From positions 2,170,001-2,234,000 of the forward strand of contig NZ_CP042432.1 in the NCBI RefSeq assembly GCF_008033235.1: a stretch of DNA of 64,000 bases, given 5' to 3'. Below, piece by piece: positions 17,674 through 26,912 of this stretch. Numbering within the stretch: position 1 is the first letter of the stretch; every line of letters begins with the position of its first letter. Under the pieces are notes generated by a model. The model ran no database searches and was not told where the DNA came from. It worked only from the letters and a program-made list of their open reading frames with translations. The DNA comes from Anseongella ginsenosidimutans (lineage in GTDB: Bacteria; Bacteroidota; Bacteroidia; Sphingobacteriales; Sphingobacteriaceae). The position numbers and the translations under genes were made by a program.

Positions 17674-17710
17674 TAAAAAAAGGGCCCGCCGCCCGAAGGC
17701 GGCGAACCCC
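17674..17710 (-). terminator. intrinsic terminator of the zinc-uptake operon
   Basis: On the minus strand GCCGCC-TTCG-GGCGGC forms a UUCG-tetraloop hairpin, extended by GGG/CCC pairing, followed by seven T residues. It ends the transcript carrying the TonB receptor and His-rich lipoprotein. Confidence 0.75.
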
Positions 17711-17728
17711 GTGTTATGAAAGCTAATA

Positions 17729-18376
17729 TCAATGCTCTCCATGATCATCGTCATCGTGCCCGCCCTGGACAGGATGCAATTCGAAGGAGCCTTCAAAATC
17801 ATGATGGCCCACATCGGCAATTTTTCCGGCGTAACCGGCATCGTTCCAGGCAATCTCCGGTTTGCTGCCTGCAGAATGAAAGTGGACCAGGGCTAGTTTA
17901 AAGTCAAATCCTACCTCCGTAGCTGCAAGTACGGTGAGATAGCCTTCAAAGCCCACGCCCTTTTCCCCGCTGTCTTTGTCAATGTAAGCGTAATCAAGCA
18001 CATTGTCCGGTGCGCCGGTAAAGAAGAACTGGTGAAGGGCGGGATCGAAATCATCGTTTATAGTTTTCCCGTCATCAAGGATGCTAATGGTCTGCAGGAA
18101 GGTTTTGCCTGCGGTAAGGTGGAGATGGTCCGAACCGTCGATGACAACGGCCCCGTTCTCATACCGGAATTTTATCTCGGCCGTTTCCGGGTTCTCTATG
18201 TCATGGTGATGATCTCCATGTATTTCCACCTCGGTAAATGTAACGGTGACACCGTCATATTCTTCCAGCGGAGGTTCGGGGACGGGATCGTCCTTTTCGC
18301 AGGAACTGAAGAATAACGCCGGTGCGAGAATGGCAGCCAGCAGGATGCGGGAACGTTTGTGCATTGTTTTTTTCAT
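17729..18376 (-). CDS. His-rich lipoprotein, probable periplasmic metal binder
   Basis: A 215-residue lipoprotein. The signal peptide ends with the lipobox FFSSC. The mature protein has three His/Asp clusters: HGDHHHD near residue 53, HLHL near 84 and a C-terminal tail HDDDDHGEH, plus HFHS and GHHD in between. These are typical of periplasmic zinc-binding proteins. It sits 18 bases downstream of a TonB receptor and before a Fur-family gene; a terminator follows. A role in capturing or buffering zinc (or a similar metal) for the receptor is inferred. I do not recognise a named domain family with confidence. Confidence 0.75.
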   Translation of the reverse strand: MKKTMHKRSRILLAAILAPALFFSSCEKDDPVPEPPLEEYDGVTVTFTEVEIHGDHHHDIENPETAEIKFRYENGAVVIDGSDHLHLTAGKTFLQTISILDDGKTINDDFDPALHQFFFTGAPDNVLDYAYIDKDSGEKGVGFEGYLTVLAATEVGFDFKLALVHFHSAGSKPEIAWNDAGYAGKIADVGHHDFEGSFELHPVQGGHDDDDHGEH

Positions 18377-18394
18377 TTTTAATTAATTAACCTG

Positions 18395-20554
18395 TTAAAA
18401 TTTATAAGCCAGTCGGAGTGTGATGTTCCGGCCCTTGTCGTGCGCGTAGTACCGGAAACGATTCATATATTCCCTGTAAAGGATATTTGTTATGTTGTTT
18501 AAAGAGAGATGGACGCTGAGTGTGCCTGCGCCGGCAGACCAGTTCGTTCCTGCGTTTAAATTCCACATATGATAAGCGGGGGGCGGAGGAGCAAAGTCGC
18601 TTTCCGGCTCGTACCGCGTTTGGCTGGCAACGTATTCATGCTGCAGTTGCAGATAAGGGTCTTTGAATGGCTTTCCGTCCGCCGGGTTCCATTGGAGGCT
18701 CCCTGTTACACGGTCGGAAGGTATCCAGGGAAGATACCGGTCATGGCTAACATCTTTTGCGCGGACCAGCGATCCTTTTACTTCCAGGCGAAAGGCCGTG
18801 CTTAGCAGGTAGCTTCCGCTAATGTCCGTTCCGGCGAACCGCGCATGCGTTTGTTCATAGTTAAATGTGGGGAAGGCGCCCTGCATAGTGGTGACATATT
18901 CCAGGGAAGGGTTCAGGTAGATATAATTTTCAAACCAGTGAACATAGGCGCTGATCCCGGTTTCCCAGCGATCTCCCTGATGGCTTAGCGAAGTGATCCA
19001 TTTATAGCTTTTTTCACTTTGCAGGCGGCTGTCACCGAGTTCATAGGAAGCGGTGCCGTGATGGAGCCCATTGCTGTAAAGTTCATTGACCGTGGGCGGA
19101 CGCCAGCCCATTCCCAGGTTAGTTCGGAACTGCCAGTTCCCGAAGCGCCGTCGGCCGCCTGCTGATGCGGAAATGTGATGGAATTTCCGGGTTCCCCCGT
19201 AGAAATCCTGGTTGCGGTCATATCCCAGGGCGTCCAGGTAATTATAGTCGTAGCGAATACCCGCCTCCAGCTCATAGTCTTGTTCCAGGAATTGCTGGAT
19301 GAAATAGAGGCCGCCCTTATAGCTGTCAAAATTTGGGATCAGGGGAATGGCAAAGGTGCCGCGCCGGGTATTGTTTACCTGCATGACCCCGGACAGGCCC
19401 AGGGTGCTTTTCCAATGCTGCCCGCTGTATTTTTCCAGGAAGGCATCCAGGGATTGTGTGTTAAGGGCCAGGTCCATGGAGGGAAGGCTGTTCCTGCCCC
19501 CTCTCCGTATATCATATTCTTCCCGGTGATTGACCTGCAATCCATATTCAAGGCTAAGCTTCAGCAGGCTTGAAAATCGAAGCTGCGCCTTTAATTTCAG
19601 GAGGTTATGAGAGACTTCCTGCCGGGGTACGTCTATTTCGTAGGAAAATTTGCCCGTTGTACCCGGCCTTCCTCTTGCAATACGTGCCTGCAGGTCAGTG
19701 AGATTGCCGATGTGAGCGCCCCGGAAAATACCAAGCTCAGTTTTAAAATGGCTGAAATAGAGTTCAGCGGTCATTTTCCTCCGGGAATACCCGGCCGCAG
19801 CGGAGAACGCCATTTCTTTTACCCCGGTATTTTCCAGGTAATAATCGGCTGTGCTGATATTTCCCGCCCGCCTGGCCGTTCCCTGTACCCGCCATCCCAC
19901 TCCCTTCAGGCCCGGAATTCCGCCCCCAAGCATTCCGGACAGCGCACCCGCCCCTCCGTTCCCGGAAGCAGCCAGGTTCAGCGATCCATGCAGGCCCGCT
20001 GCCTGGGGCAGCGGAGCCGGTTCTATACTTATAACCCCGCCCAGCGCACCCGGGCCGAAGCGGATTGTTTCCGTTCCCTTTACTACACTGATCCGGTTGG
20101 CGATAAAGGGATCAATCCCGGGCGCATGTTCTGCGCCCCATTGCTGTCCTTCCTGCCTGATGCCGTTATTCAGGATCAGTATACGGTTACTGTGCATTCC
20201 GTGGATCACCGGCTTTGCAATGCTGGCGCCTGTCTGAAGCATGGTTACCCCGGGAATGCTTCGTATAACTTCGGCCAGCGTGCCTCCTTTTGCTTTTTCC
20301 AGTTTTTCGCCGGAAATAATACTCCGGGGGCTGAACGAGCCGGCTGCCGGCTTTATCGCGGTAACCGTAATGACCCGGAGTAACTGGCTTGTATCGCTGG
20401 CCACCGGGGATAAGCTGTCGGATGGCCATCCGGCCGTAGTTTCCTTTACCGCGGGGCTGTCGCCGGCCTGGTCCTGGCTGTAAAGCTCCCGGGCGAAAAA
20501 GCCGCAGGAGGCACAGAAAATTGTCAAAAGCAGGAACCCGGATTTTAATTGCAT
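18395..20554 (-). CDS. TonB-dependent receptor, probable metal (zinc) uptake
   Basis: A 719-residue outer-membrane receptor. A signal peptide is followed by a TonB plug domain (LAEVIRSIPGVTMLQTGASI, then VIHGMHSNRILILNNGIRQE with the gate loop WGAEHAPGIDPF). A 22-strand barrel of about 550 residues ends in TLRLAYKF with the required terminal Phe. The plug segment with HGMHSNR and GAEHAPGID resembles small-ligand metal receptors rather than SusC; no CarboxypepD_reg domain and no SusD partner are present. A palindromic site at 20574-20590 and the downstream Fur-family gene point to metal-dependent control. Zinc is the best guess because of the His-rich partner. Confidence 0.85.
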   Translation of the reverse strand: MQLKSGFLLLTIFCASCGFFARELYSQDQAGDSPAVKETTAGWPSDSLSPVASDTSQLLRVITVTAIKPAAGSFSPRSIISGEKLEKAKGGTLAEVIRSIPGVTMLQTGASIAKPVIHGMHSNRILILNNGIRQEGQQWGAEHAPGIDPFIANRISVVKGTETIRFGPGALGGVISIEPAPLPQAAGLHGSLNLAASGNGGAGALSGMLGGGIPGLKGVGWRVQGTARRAGNISTADYYLENTGVKEMAFSAAAGYSRRKMTAELYFSHFKTELGIFRGAHIGNLTDLQARIARGRPGTTGKFSYEIDVPRQEVSHNLLKLKAQLRFSSLLKLSLEYGLQVNHREEYDIRRGGRNSLPSMDLALNTQSLDAFLEKYSGQHWKSTLGLSGVMQVNNTRRGTFAIPLIPNFDSYKGGLYFIQQFLEQDYELEAGIRYDYNYLDALGYDRNQDFYGGTRKFHHISASAGGRRRFGNWQFRTNLGMGWRPPTVNELYSNGLHHGTASYELGDSRLQSEKSYKWITSLSHQGDRWETGISAYVHWFENYIYLNPSLEYVTTMQGAFPTFNYEQTHARFAGTDISGSYLLSTAFRLEVKGSLVRAKDVSHDRYLPWIPSDRVTGSLQWNPADGKPFKDPYLQLQHEYVASQTRYEPESDFAPPPPAYHMWNLNAGTNWSAGAGTLSVHLSLNNITNILYREYMNRFRYYAHDKGRNITLRLAYKF

Positions 20555-20573
20555 CAGTGTTGCTTTTTATTAA

Positions 20574-20590
20574 TTGCAGCAAAGTTGCAT
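20574..20590 (-). promoter_or_regulatory. candidate Zur/Fur operator upstream of the TonB receptor
   Basis: TTGCAGCAAAGTTGCAT contains a 15-bp imperfect dyad TGCA-GC-AAA-GT-TGCA (20575-20589), 21 bases upstream of the receptor's ATG. The size and symmetry fit a Fur-family dimer site. Assignment to the neighbouring regulator is inference. Confidence 0.4.
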
Positions 20591-20731
20591 TTAATAATTC
20601 TGTTCTGCAAATTTTATTGATTTTCCGCGGGCGGTCCATAGGGAGACGCCGGAGACTCGCCGTCGTGGCGGCTCTCCACAGGTTTTTGACTGCATGTGAA
20701 TTATTAAGCGAACAATTTTTACCTTTACCGC

Positions 20732-21697
20732 ATGAAAGCATCATTTGATTTTGAGCAGCCGCTGGTTGACCTGGAAGAACAGTTGGAGAAGCTGAAGCAG
20801 GTTGCTGACAAAAGTAAAGTGAACGTATCGGCAACCATCAGGGAGCTGGAGGAGAAACTGGTACAGACCCGGCAGGAGATATACGCAAATCTTACCGGCT
20901 GGCAGAAAGTACAGTTATCCCGGCACCCGGGAAGGCCTTACACACTGGATTATATTTCCATGCTTTGTGATGATTTCATTGAATTACATGGCGACCGCAC
21001 GGTAAAGGATGATAAAGCCATCGTGGGCGGATTGGGAAGTCTGGACGGTCAAACGGTGATGTTCATCGGCCACCAGAAAGGAAAGAACACGAAAGAACGT
21101 CAGTACCGGAATTTCGGAATGGCCAATCCTGAAGGTTACCGGAAGGCTCTTCGACTGATGAAGCTGGCCGAAAAATTCAATAAGCCTGTCGTAACCTTTA
21201 TTGATACCCCCGGCGCCTATCCCGGTCTGGAAGCCGAGGAAAGGGGACAGGGAGAAGCAATTGCCCGTAACCTGCTGGAGATGTCGGTCCTGAAAGTGCC
21301 GGTTATCTGTTTTATTGTAGGTGAAGGAGCGTCGGGAGGCGCCCTTGGCATTGGGATCGGGGATAAAGTTTACATGCTGGAATATACCTGGTATTCGGTG
21401 ATCTCTCCCGAATCCTGTTCTTCCATTCTCTGGAGAACCTGGGATTATAAGGAAAAGGCGGCGGAAGTGCTGAAGTTAACCGCAGAAGATATGCTAGCCA
21501 ATAAACTGATCGATGGTGTAATTCCCGAACCTGTGGGCGGGGCTCATCATGATCCGCAGGCAATGGCCGGCACTATCAAAGCGAAGATCCTTTCAGACCT
21601 GAAGGCATTGACCAAAAAACCTGTTAACAAACTGATCCAGGAGCGAATTGACAAATTCGGAGACATGGGCGTGGTGAACGAGCCGGCCGGCGAATAA
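20732..21697 (+). CDS. accA: acetyl-CoA carboxylase carboxyltransferase subunit alpha
   Basis: A 321-residue subunit (E. coli AccA is 319). It forms the carboxyltransferase with AccD and moves the carboxyl group from biotin to acetyl-CoA, the committed step of fatty acid synthesis. The N-terminal coiled coil spans roughly residues 8-50. The crotonase-like fold carries [33 protein letters not shown] and [17 protein letters not shown], the oxyanion-hole glycines. The start is the ATG at 20732; a -7-like TACCTTTA lies only three bases before it. accD is not in the window. The 5' region is shared with the divergent TonB receptor. Confidence 0.97.
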   Translation: MKASFDFEQPLVDLEEQLEKLKQVADKSKVNVSATIRELEEKLVQTRQEIYANLTGWQKVQLSRHPGRPYTLDYISMLCDDFIELHGDRTVKDDKAIVGGLGSLDGQTVMFIGHQKGKNTKERQYRNFGMANPEGYRKALRLMKLAEKFNKPVVTFIDTPGAYPGLEAEERGQGEAIARNLLEMSVLKVPVICFIVGEGASGGALGIGIGDKVYMLEYTWYSVISPESCSSILWRTWDYKEKAAEVLKLTAEDMLANKLIDGVIPEPVGGAHHDPQAMAGTIKAKILSDLKALTKKPVNKLIQERIDKFGDMGVVNEPAGE

Positions 21698-21709
21698 GCC
21701 GGCGGAAGG

Positions 21710-21861
21710 CCCATTATCGCTTCACGGCCCATTATTTGATTTTCACCGCTCCGCTTATCCACCCGCCGTCTTTATTCCGTTTTTACAGTCCCATTATCGC
21801 TTCACGGCCCATTATTTGGTTTTCACCGCTCCACTTATTCCACCCACCGGTCTTTATTCCG
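21710..21861. repeat. 80-bp-period direct repeat between accA and the DUF2723 gene
   Basis: A segment of about 70 bases starting CCCATTATCGCTTCACGGCC occurs at 21710-21779 and again at 21790-21861, with a few substitutions and two single-base insertions. It fills most of the 210-base gap between two convergent genes. Nothing else is seen there. Confidence 0.8.
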
Positions 21862-21907
21862 CATTCACCGGCCTTATTATTCAACCGCTGTCCTACCCGG
21901 AGCTTTC

Positions 21908-24079
21908 CTATTCAACCGGTTCCTGCATGCCGAATATCGACGCGTAAGAAGCCAGCTTTTCCTTTAGTTCCGCCGCTAATTCCGTACGCTGGTAACGTTG
22001 TACCGTTTCAGATGACTGGAATAGCAGGGTGATCGAATTCTGCAGGTCCATCCGGAAACTTATCTGCCTTCTTCCCGCATCGAGGGAAGCAAAATAATCA
22101 AGCTGATCTTCCAGGTATCCGGTAATGTCAGTCATCATTTTATCGCCCTTTTCAGGCTGCTCGCATTTATAATAAAGCTCCGCCATAAGCATATCCCGCT
22201 GCACGTAACCCATATCTGAATAAATATCGGGCAGAACCTCATCCATCCGGTCGATAACTTTTACGCAGGAATCAATTTTGCCCTGTTTGTAGAGCGTATC
22301 GGCCAGTTGGTTGAAAGTGAGCCTGAAATAGCCAAGCATTCTCCGGGTTTCCGGGTCAATGTAAATATCCCCAGATTCCAGGCCGCCCCAGGTGAATTTA
22401 TTCATCAGGTTATCGTAAAGTATACTGTCGTTAACGCTTCCCTGGAGGTAAGGATCTGTATTATTATAGACTACCGGGGTGATGCGCAGCGCCAGCCCGT
22501 CGTTACGCAGATAGGGATCCAGGCCCAGCATGTTGCGGCCGGGAATGGTCGAAGCAAAATAGACCGGCCGTTCCCAAAGGCTATTGGCAATGATATCCAG
22601 CTGAAGAAGATCATTCTTATAGAATGCACTGCGGTTAAGAGCCCATCTTACCGCGTCAACAATACTGTCCGCGGGGGTAGCCGCTCCGGATTCAATGGCC
22701 GTTTCCCGGTCCACAGGTATCTGGAAGCGGTTGGTAGGCACATAATTGGAGTATTCCTGGTTCGAAAGCTGAACCTGCGCCTCGCGTGAATCGCTTCCCA
22801 CAAAACTGATCACCTGGTCCAGGTTGGTATAACCTTCGATATTCCGGTCAAAGAAAGGCACGGCATCCCTGACCCCAGCGACAAACTTATCGTTTTCCCA
22901 GCTGATAGGCACGGGTGGGGATTCATTCATCTTATCCTTCATCTGCCGGCCGTACCAGTCGGTGCCTAGAAGGCTTAAATTGATCACGCGGACGTCGGGC
23001 CGTATGTATTCCACTTCCTGTGCATACCAGAGCGGGTAGGTATCGTTATCGCCATAAGTGAAAATGATGCCGTTCGGCGCCACGGAGTTCAGGTAGTTGG
23101 CGGCGATATCCCGTACCACGTATCTTCCGGAACGATCATGATCATCCCATTCCTGGCTGGCCATCAGAACCGGAACGGCCAGCAGGCAAATAAGCGTAGA
23201 GAGTATCGCGGAGACCTTCAGGTTGATCTTTTTAGCCAGAAACTGGCTTATACCCATGACTCCCAGGCCAATCCAAATACAAAATGCATAAAAAGAACCG
23301 GCGTAAGCATAATCCCGTTCCCTGGGCTGTATAGGAGTTTGGTTCAGGTAAAGTACGACGGCCAGCCCGGTAAAGAAGAACAGCAGGAACACAACCAAGG
23401 TGTCCTTTCTGTCCGCTTTATACTGGTAAAGCAATCCCACGATTCCCAGGAGTAGGGGCAGCAGGTAGAGCTTGTTATGGGCTGCGTTTTCCGAAATGCT
23501 GTCAGGAAGCTCGTCCATATTGCCAAGGCGGGCTTCGTCTAAAAACCGGATGCCGCTCATCCAGTTCCCGTCAATCTGGCCCTGGATAATTCCCTGTTCA
23601 TCATTCACTCTTCCGGCAAAATTCCACATGAAATACCGCAGGTACATATAATTGATCTGGTACTCCACGAAAAAGCGCATATTATCCCCAAAATCCGCGG
23701 TTGCGCCTTCCGGAATATTCAGCCACGTCCTGTACAGGGATACATGGTTGTCCTGTGAACTGTAGATCCTGGGGAATAAGGTCTTTGTGCCGCCATAAGT
23801 GTATTCGGGTTTATAGCCCGCCACTTCGTACTTCTCTTTTCCCTTGCGATAGATCTTGTCGCCATCTTCACTCGCGGTGATCTCGGAATCAAAGTACTGG
23901 CCGTAAATGAGGGGGCGGTCCCCGTATTGTTCGCGGTTGAGATAACTCAGCAGGTTAATGGCGTTATCGGGGTCGCTGTTGTTCAGATGCGGATCCGCTT
24001 TTGCCCTGATGACGATCATCGCATAGGAGCTGTATCCAATTATTATATAGGTAAGGCATAGCAAGGCGGTATTCAGCAA
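21908..24079 (-). CDS. DUF2723 membrane protein, C-terminal part (frame broken)
   Basis: This 723-codon frame is the continuation of the frame at 24073-24939. Read through upstream of its apparent TTG start it gives LVWAFRYSISKRKPLLNTAL, which joins smoothly to the N-terminal part if one C is added to the C5 run at 24122-24126 (G5 on the coding strand). Together they make about 1010 residues, the usual DUF2723 size. It contains further membrane helices (LLPLLLGIVGLLYQY, VVFLLFFFTGLAVVLYL) with the conserved QTPIQPRERDYAYAGSFYAF, then a large periplasmic domain with GIIFTYGDNDTYPLWYAQE. DUF2723 proteins are GT-C-like multi-pass proteins suspected to be glycosyltransferases; activity is unproven. 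Confidence 0.82.
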   Translation of the reverse strand: MLNTALLCLTYIIIGYSSYAMIVIRAKADPHLNNSDPDNAINLLSYLNREQYGDRPLIYGQYFDSEITASEDGDKIYRKGKEKYEVAGYKPEYTYGGTKTLFPRIYSSQDNHVSLYRTWLNIPEGATADFGDNMRFFVEYQINYMYLRYFMWNFAGRVNDEQGIIQGQIDGNWMSGIRFLDEARLGNMDELPDSISENAAHNKLYLLPLLLGIVGLLYQYKADRKDTLVVFLLFFFTGLAVVLYLNQTPIQPRERDYAYAGSFYAFCIWIGLGVMGISQFLAKKINLKVSAILSTLICLLAVPVLMASQEWDDHDRSGRYVVRDIAANYLNSVAPNGIIFTYGDNDTYPLWYAQEVEYIRPDVRVINLSLLGTDWYGRQMKDKMNESPPVPISWENDKFVAGVRDAVPFFDRNIEGYTNLDQVISFVGSDSREAQVQLSNQEYSNYVPTNRFQIPVDRETAIESGAATPADSIVDAVRWALNRSAFYKNDLLQLDIIANSLWERPVYFASTIPGRNMLGLDPYLRNDGLALRITPVVYNNTDPYLQGSVNDSILYDNLMNKFTWGGLESGDIYIDPETRRMLGYFRLTFNQLADTLYKQGKIDSCVKVIDRMDEVLPDIYSDMGYVQRDMLMAELYYKCEQPEKGDKMMTDITGYLEDQLDYFASLDAGRRQISFRMDLQNSITLLFQSSETVQRYQRTELAAELKEKLASYASIFGMQEPVE

Positions 24080-24939
24080 GGGTTTCCTTTTGCTGATAGA
24101 ATAGCGGAAAGCCCAGACGAGCCCCCTGCCAGCAACAGGATAAAGAAGATCATGCCCGAATCAAAAGGCAGCCCGAAGACGTTGACAAAAAGCAGGTCGA
24201 ATTTGGCGGCAAGGGAAACCAGACCGGGAATAATGCCGTACTGAACGAACAGAAGAATGATACAGCTTACTACGAAGGCCCAGAACGCGCCGCTCCGCGT
24301 GTATTTATAACGTTTGAAGTAATAGACAAGTGAAATGGCCGGAATAGCCAGCAGGTTCAGCAGGTGGACACCAATGGACAGCCCCATTACATAGGCGATC
24401 AGGACGAGCCAGCGGTCTGCGCCGGGCTGGTCGGCATGGTTTTCCCATTTGAAGATGGCCCAGAAAACGATGGCGGTACAAAGAGAAGAAAGCGCGTACA
24501 CCTCCGATTCAACGGCGGAAAACCAGAACGTATCGGAAAAGGTATAGGCAAGCGCACCTACCAGCCCGCTGCCAAGGATCAGGTAAATATTCCCTTCGCT
24601 GAGCGCGGCTTGTTGTTTCAATACCAGCTTTTTTGCCAGGGCGGTAATGGTCCAGAACAGGAACAGGATCGTGAAGCCGCTGGACAGCACAGAACCAAAA
24701 TTAGAATAGTAGGCAATTTTATCCAGGTTATCCCCTGCCAACAGGGTAAATACCTTGTAAAGCATGGTGAAGAGGGGAGCGCCGGGCTGGTGCGCCACCT
24801 GCATCCTGTAAATGCAGGAAATGAACTCCCCGCAATCCCAGTAACTGGCAGAGGGTTCCATGGTTAGAAAATAAGTAGTGCTAGCTACTGCAAAACAAAA
24901 CCAGCCTAAGATATTATTCAGCCTTTGGTAATTGGGCAT
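24073..24939 (-). CDS. DUF2723 membrane protein, N-terminal part (frame broken)
   Basis: A 288-residue frame holding the DUF2723 domain proper. It starts with a first helix (LGWFCFAVASTTYFLTM), then the conserved PSASYWDCGEFISCIYRM, whose acidic residues are typical of the first periplasmic loop of GT-C glycosyltransferases, and AHQPGAPLFTMLYK. Six or more further helices follow. The frame runs off at SAILSAKGNPC because of a one-base shift near 24122-24126, after which the C-terminal part continues in another frame. If the base is a real deletion, the gene makes a truncated protein; if it is an assembly error, one 1010-residue protein is encoded. Confidence 0.82.
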   Translation of the reverse strand: MPNYQRLNNILGWFCFAVASTTYFLTMEPSASYWDCGEFISCIYRMQVAHQPGAPLFTMLYKVFTLLAGDNLDKIAYYSNFGSVLSSGFTILFLFWTITALAKKLVLKQQAALSEGNIYLILGSGLVGALAYTFSDTFWFSAVESEVYALSSLCTAIVFWAIFKWENHADQPGADRWLVLIAYVMGLSIGVHLLNLLAIPAISLVYYFKRYKYTRSGAFWAFVVSCIILLFVQYGIIPGLVSLAAKFDLLFVNVFGLPFDSGMIFFILLLAGGSSGLSAILSAKGNPC

Positions 24940-25058
24940 TTTTGCTGCGTTGGTTAATGAGCCCCGAAAATAGTAAATATTTAGTTGCTTTATTAAACCG
25001 ATTCCCTAATTTTATTTTCAGCGATGTGAATACGTTTGCGCAAATGCTGTAGTATTTC

Positions 25059-25066
25059 TATATTTG
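25059..25066 (+). promoter_or_regulatory. -7 promoter element for tRNA-Gln
   Basis: TATATTTG is an exact TAnnTTTG match, 42 bases before the tRNA. A TTTG at 25035-25038 is placed about 20 bases upstream and could serve as the -33 element. Confidence 0.6.
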
Positions 25067-25108
25067 CGCTCCCAAACCCAGGGGGTTGGAAATGTTCTTT
25101 AATTAGGA

Positions 25109-25179
25109 TGCCCGATAGTATAAAGGTAGTACGACAGATTTTGGTTCTGTTTGTCCAGGTTCGAATCCTGGTCGGGCAA
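25109..25179 (+). tRNA. tRNA-Gln (TTG)
   Basis: The 71-nucleotide sequence folds as a cloverleaf: acceptor arms TGCCCGA and TCGGGCA, anticodon loop TTTTGGT with anticodon TTG, T arm CCAGGTTCGAATCCTGG. CCA is not encoded. prs follows 68 bases later and may be on the same transcript. Confidence 0.94.
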
Positions 25180-25247
25180 CGTAAAATGTTCCCATTGCGA
25201 GATACCAGGATTCAGCAGGTGTTTCGCATTTTTTTTAAAGGATAGAA

Positions 25248-26219
25248 ATGCCGTTACAATTTAACCCGGTTAAAGTTTTCTCCGGCTCAGCCTCCACAGC
25301 GCTGGCTTCCAAGATCGCCCGCTCAATTGGCAGGGACGCGGGAGAGGTGACCATCAACCGTTTCAGTGATGGAGAATTCCAGCCTTCTTATAATGAATCT
25401 GTAAGAGGTTGCGACTTGTTCATTGTGCAATCCACGTACGCGCCATCTGACAATCTCATGGAGCTGTTGCTCCTGATCGATGCGGCGAGGCGTGCTTCGG
25501 CGCATTATGTTACGGCGGTGATCCCTTACTTCGGGCTGGCCCGCCAGGACCGCAAGGATAAGCCCAGGGTTCCCATAGGATCCAAGTTAGTGGCTAACCT
25601 GCTGGCCGCTGCCGGCGCCAACCGGGTAATGACGATGGATTTGCACGCCGCTCAGATACAAGGTTTCTTTGATATCCCGGTGGACCATCTGGATGCTTCG
25701 GTGATCTTTGTTCCTTATTTGCGGAGCCTGGGCCTGAAACACCTCACCATTGCCTCGCCTGACATTGGCGGAGCCCTGCGGGCAAGGTTTTTTGCCAAGG
25801 CAATGAATGTGGAAGTAGTGATCTGCGATAAGCAGCGGAAGAGGGCCAATGAAATTGAGTCCATGAGCGTGATCGGGGATGTGAAAGGGCATGATATCGT
25901 CCTGGTTGACGATATTATTGATACTGCGGGAACACTTACGAAAGCGGCTCAGCTGCTTGTTGACAAAGGCGCCAGGAGTGTAAGGGCAGTTTGTACGCAC
26001 CCGGTGTTGTCCGGAAATGCGTATGAACGGATTGAAGATTCGGTGCTGGAGGAATTGATTGTGTGCGATACGATCCCTTTGCGGCAGAACAGTAAGAAGA
26101 TCCGGGTACTTTCCGTGGCTGAACTCTTTGCGAAGGCCATTTCGAGCGTGAACGAGCATGGTTCCATTAGCGAACTGTTCCGGATCAGTGACGAGTATCA
26201 ATCGAAGATCAATATCTGA
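25248..26219 (+). CDS. prs: ribose-phosphate pyrophosphokinase
   Basis: A 323-residue enzyme making PRPP from ribose 5-phosphate and ATP for nucleotide, His and Trp synthesis. The conserved blocks are in order: INRFSDGEFQPSYNESVRG, the ATP loop RQDRKDKPRVPIGSKLVANL, MDLHAAQIQGFF, SPDIGGALRAR and the PRPP-binding loop DIVLVDDIIDTAGT. The length is slightly above the E. coli enzyme (315) because of a short N-terminal extension. It lies 55 bases before rplY, an arrangement often seen in bacteria. Confidence 0.97.
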   Translation: MPLQFNPVKVFSGSASTALASKIARSIGRDAGEVTINRFSDGEFQPSYNESVRGCDLFIVQSTYAPSDNLMELLLLIDAARRASAHYVTAVIPYFGLARQDRKDKPRVPIGSKLVANLLAAAGANRVMTMDLHAAQIQGFFDIPVDHLDASVIFVPYLRSLGLKHLTIASPDIGGALRARFFAKAMNVEVVICDKQRKRANEIESMSVIGDVKGHDIVLVDDIIDTAGTLTKAAQLLVDKGARSVRAVCTHPVLSGNAYERIEDSVLEELIVCDTIPLRQNSKKIRVLSVAELFAKAISSVNEHGSISELFRISDEYQSKINI

Positions 26220-26274
26220 TATCAGTATCGGGTTTAATCGAGTATAAGTAAATAATCAGTAATTTTTATAAACA

Positions 26275-26853
26275 ATGAAATCAATAGCTATTAGCGGTTC
26301 TGCTCGTCAGAACGTAGGGAAACGTGACGCTAAGCAGTTGCGGTACGAAGGCAAAGTGCCTTGCGTATTGTACGGTGGTGAAGAACAATACCACTTTGCG
26401 GCGTCCGCTGCTGATTTACGGGATCTGATCTATACCCCGGAGGCCATGTTTGTGGACCTGGACATCGAGGGAAAGCAGTTTCGTGCCAGCATGAAGGATA
26501 TACAGTTCCATCCGGTAAGCGACCAGGTGCTGCACGTGGACTTTCTTCAATTATTTGAGGATAAGCCGGTGAAAATGGAAATTCCGGTGAAGGTGACAGG
26601 TGTTTCTCCCGGCGTTCGTTCGGGCGGTAAACTGACTCAGAATTTCAGGAAGCTGAAAGTGAAAGGCTTACCGAAAGACATGGTGGATAACATCGAAGTT
26701 GATATCAGCTCTCTTGAAGTGGGAGACGCCATCAGGGTGCAGGATATTAAAGCGGGAAACCTGGAATTGCTTAATTCCATGGAAAATACCATTGTAAAAG
26801 TGGATCAGTCCCGCGCTACCCGTTCTGCGGCTCAGGCTGGCGAAGCGGAATAA
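26275..26853 (+). CDS. rplY: 50S ribosomal protein L25/general stress protein Ctc
   Basis: A 192-residue protein of the two-domain TL5/Ctc type. The N-terminal L25 domain (residues 1-90) binds 5S rRNA: SGSARQNVGKRDAKQLRYEG and VPCVLYGGEEQYHF. The C-terminal beta domain starts near KMEIPVKVTGVSPGVRSGGK. It follows prs, and a strong terminator lies directly after it, so prs-rplY is one unit and pth is separate or read through. Confidence 0.96.
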   Translation: MKSIAISGSARQNVGKRDAKQLRYEGKVPCVLYGGEEQYHFAASAADLRDLIYTPEAMFVDLDIEGKQFRASMKDIQFHPVSDQVLHVDFLQLFEDKPVKMEIPVKVTGVSPGVRSGGKLTQNFRKLKVKGLPKDMVDNIEVDISSLEVGDAIRVQDIKAGNLELLNSMENTIVKVDQSRATRSAAQAGEAE

Positions 26854-26871
26854 ATTTTATTAAGTACAGCG

Positions 26872-26899
26872 AAAGGCAGCCGGGTTCCGGCTGCCTTTT
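26872..26899 (+). terminator. intrinsic terminator after rplY
   Basis: GGCAGCCGG-GTT-CCGGCTGCC is a perfect 9-bp stem with a 3-base loop, preceded by AAA and followed by TTTT. It lies between rplY and pth. Confidence 0.85.
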
Positions 26900-26912
26900 G
26901 TATTTTTACCTC

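Noticed and set aside
19607-20383. A 258-codon open frame antisense to the TonB receptor
   Set aside because: The minus-strand receptor has full plug and barrel motifs; the antisense frame looks like random GC-driven coding.
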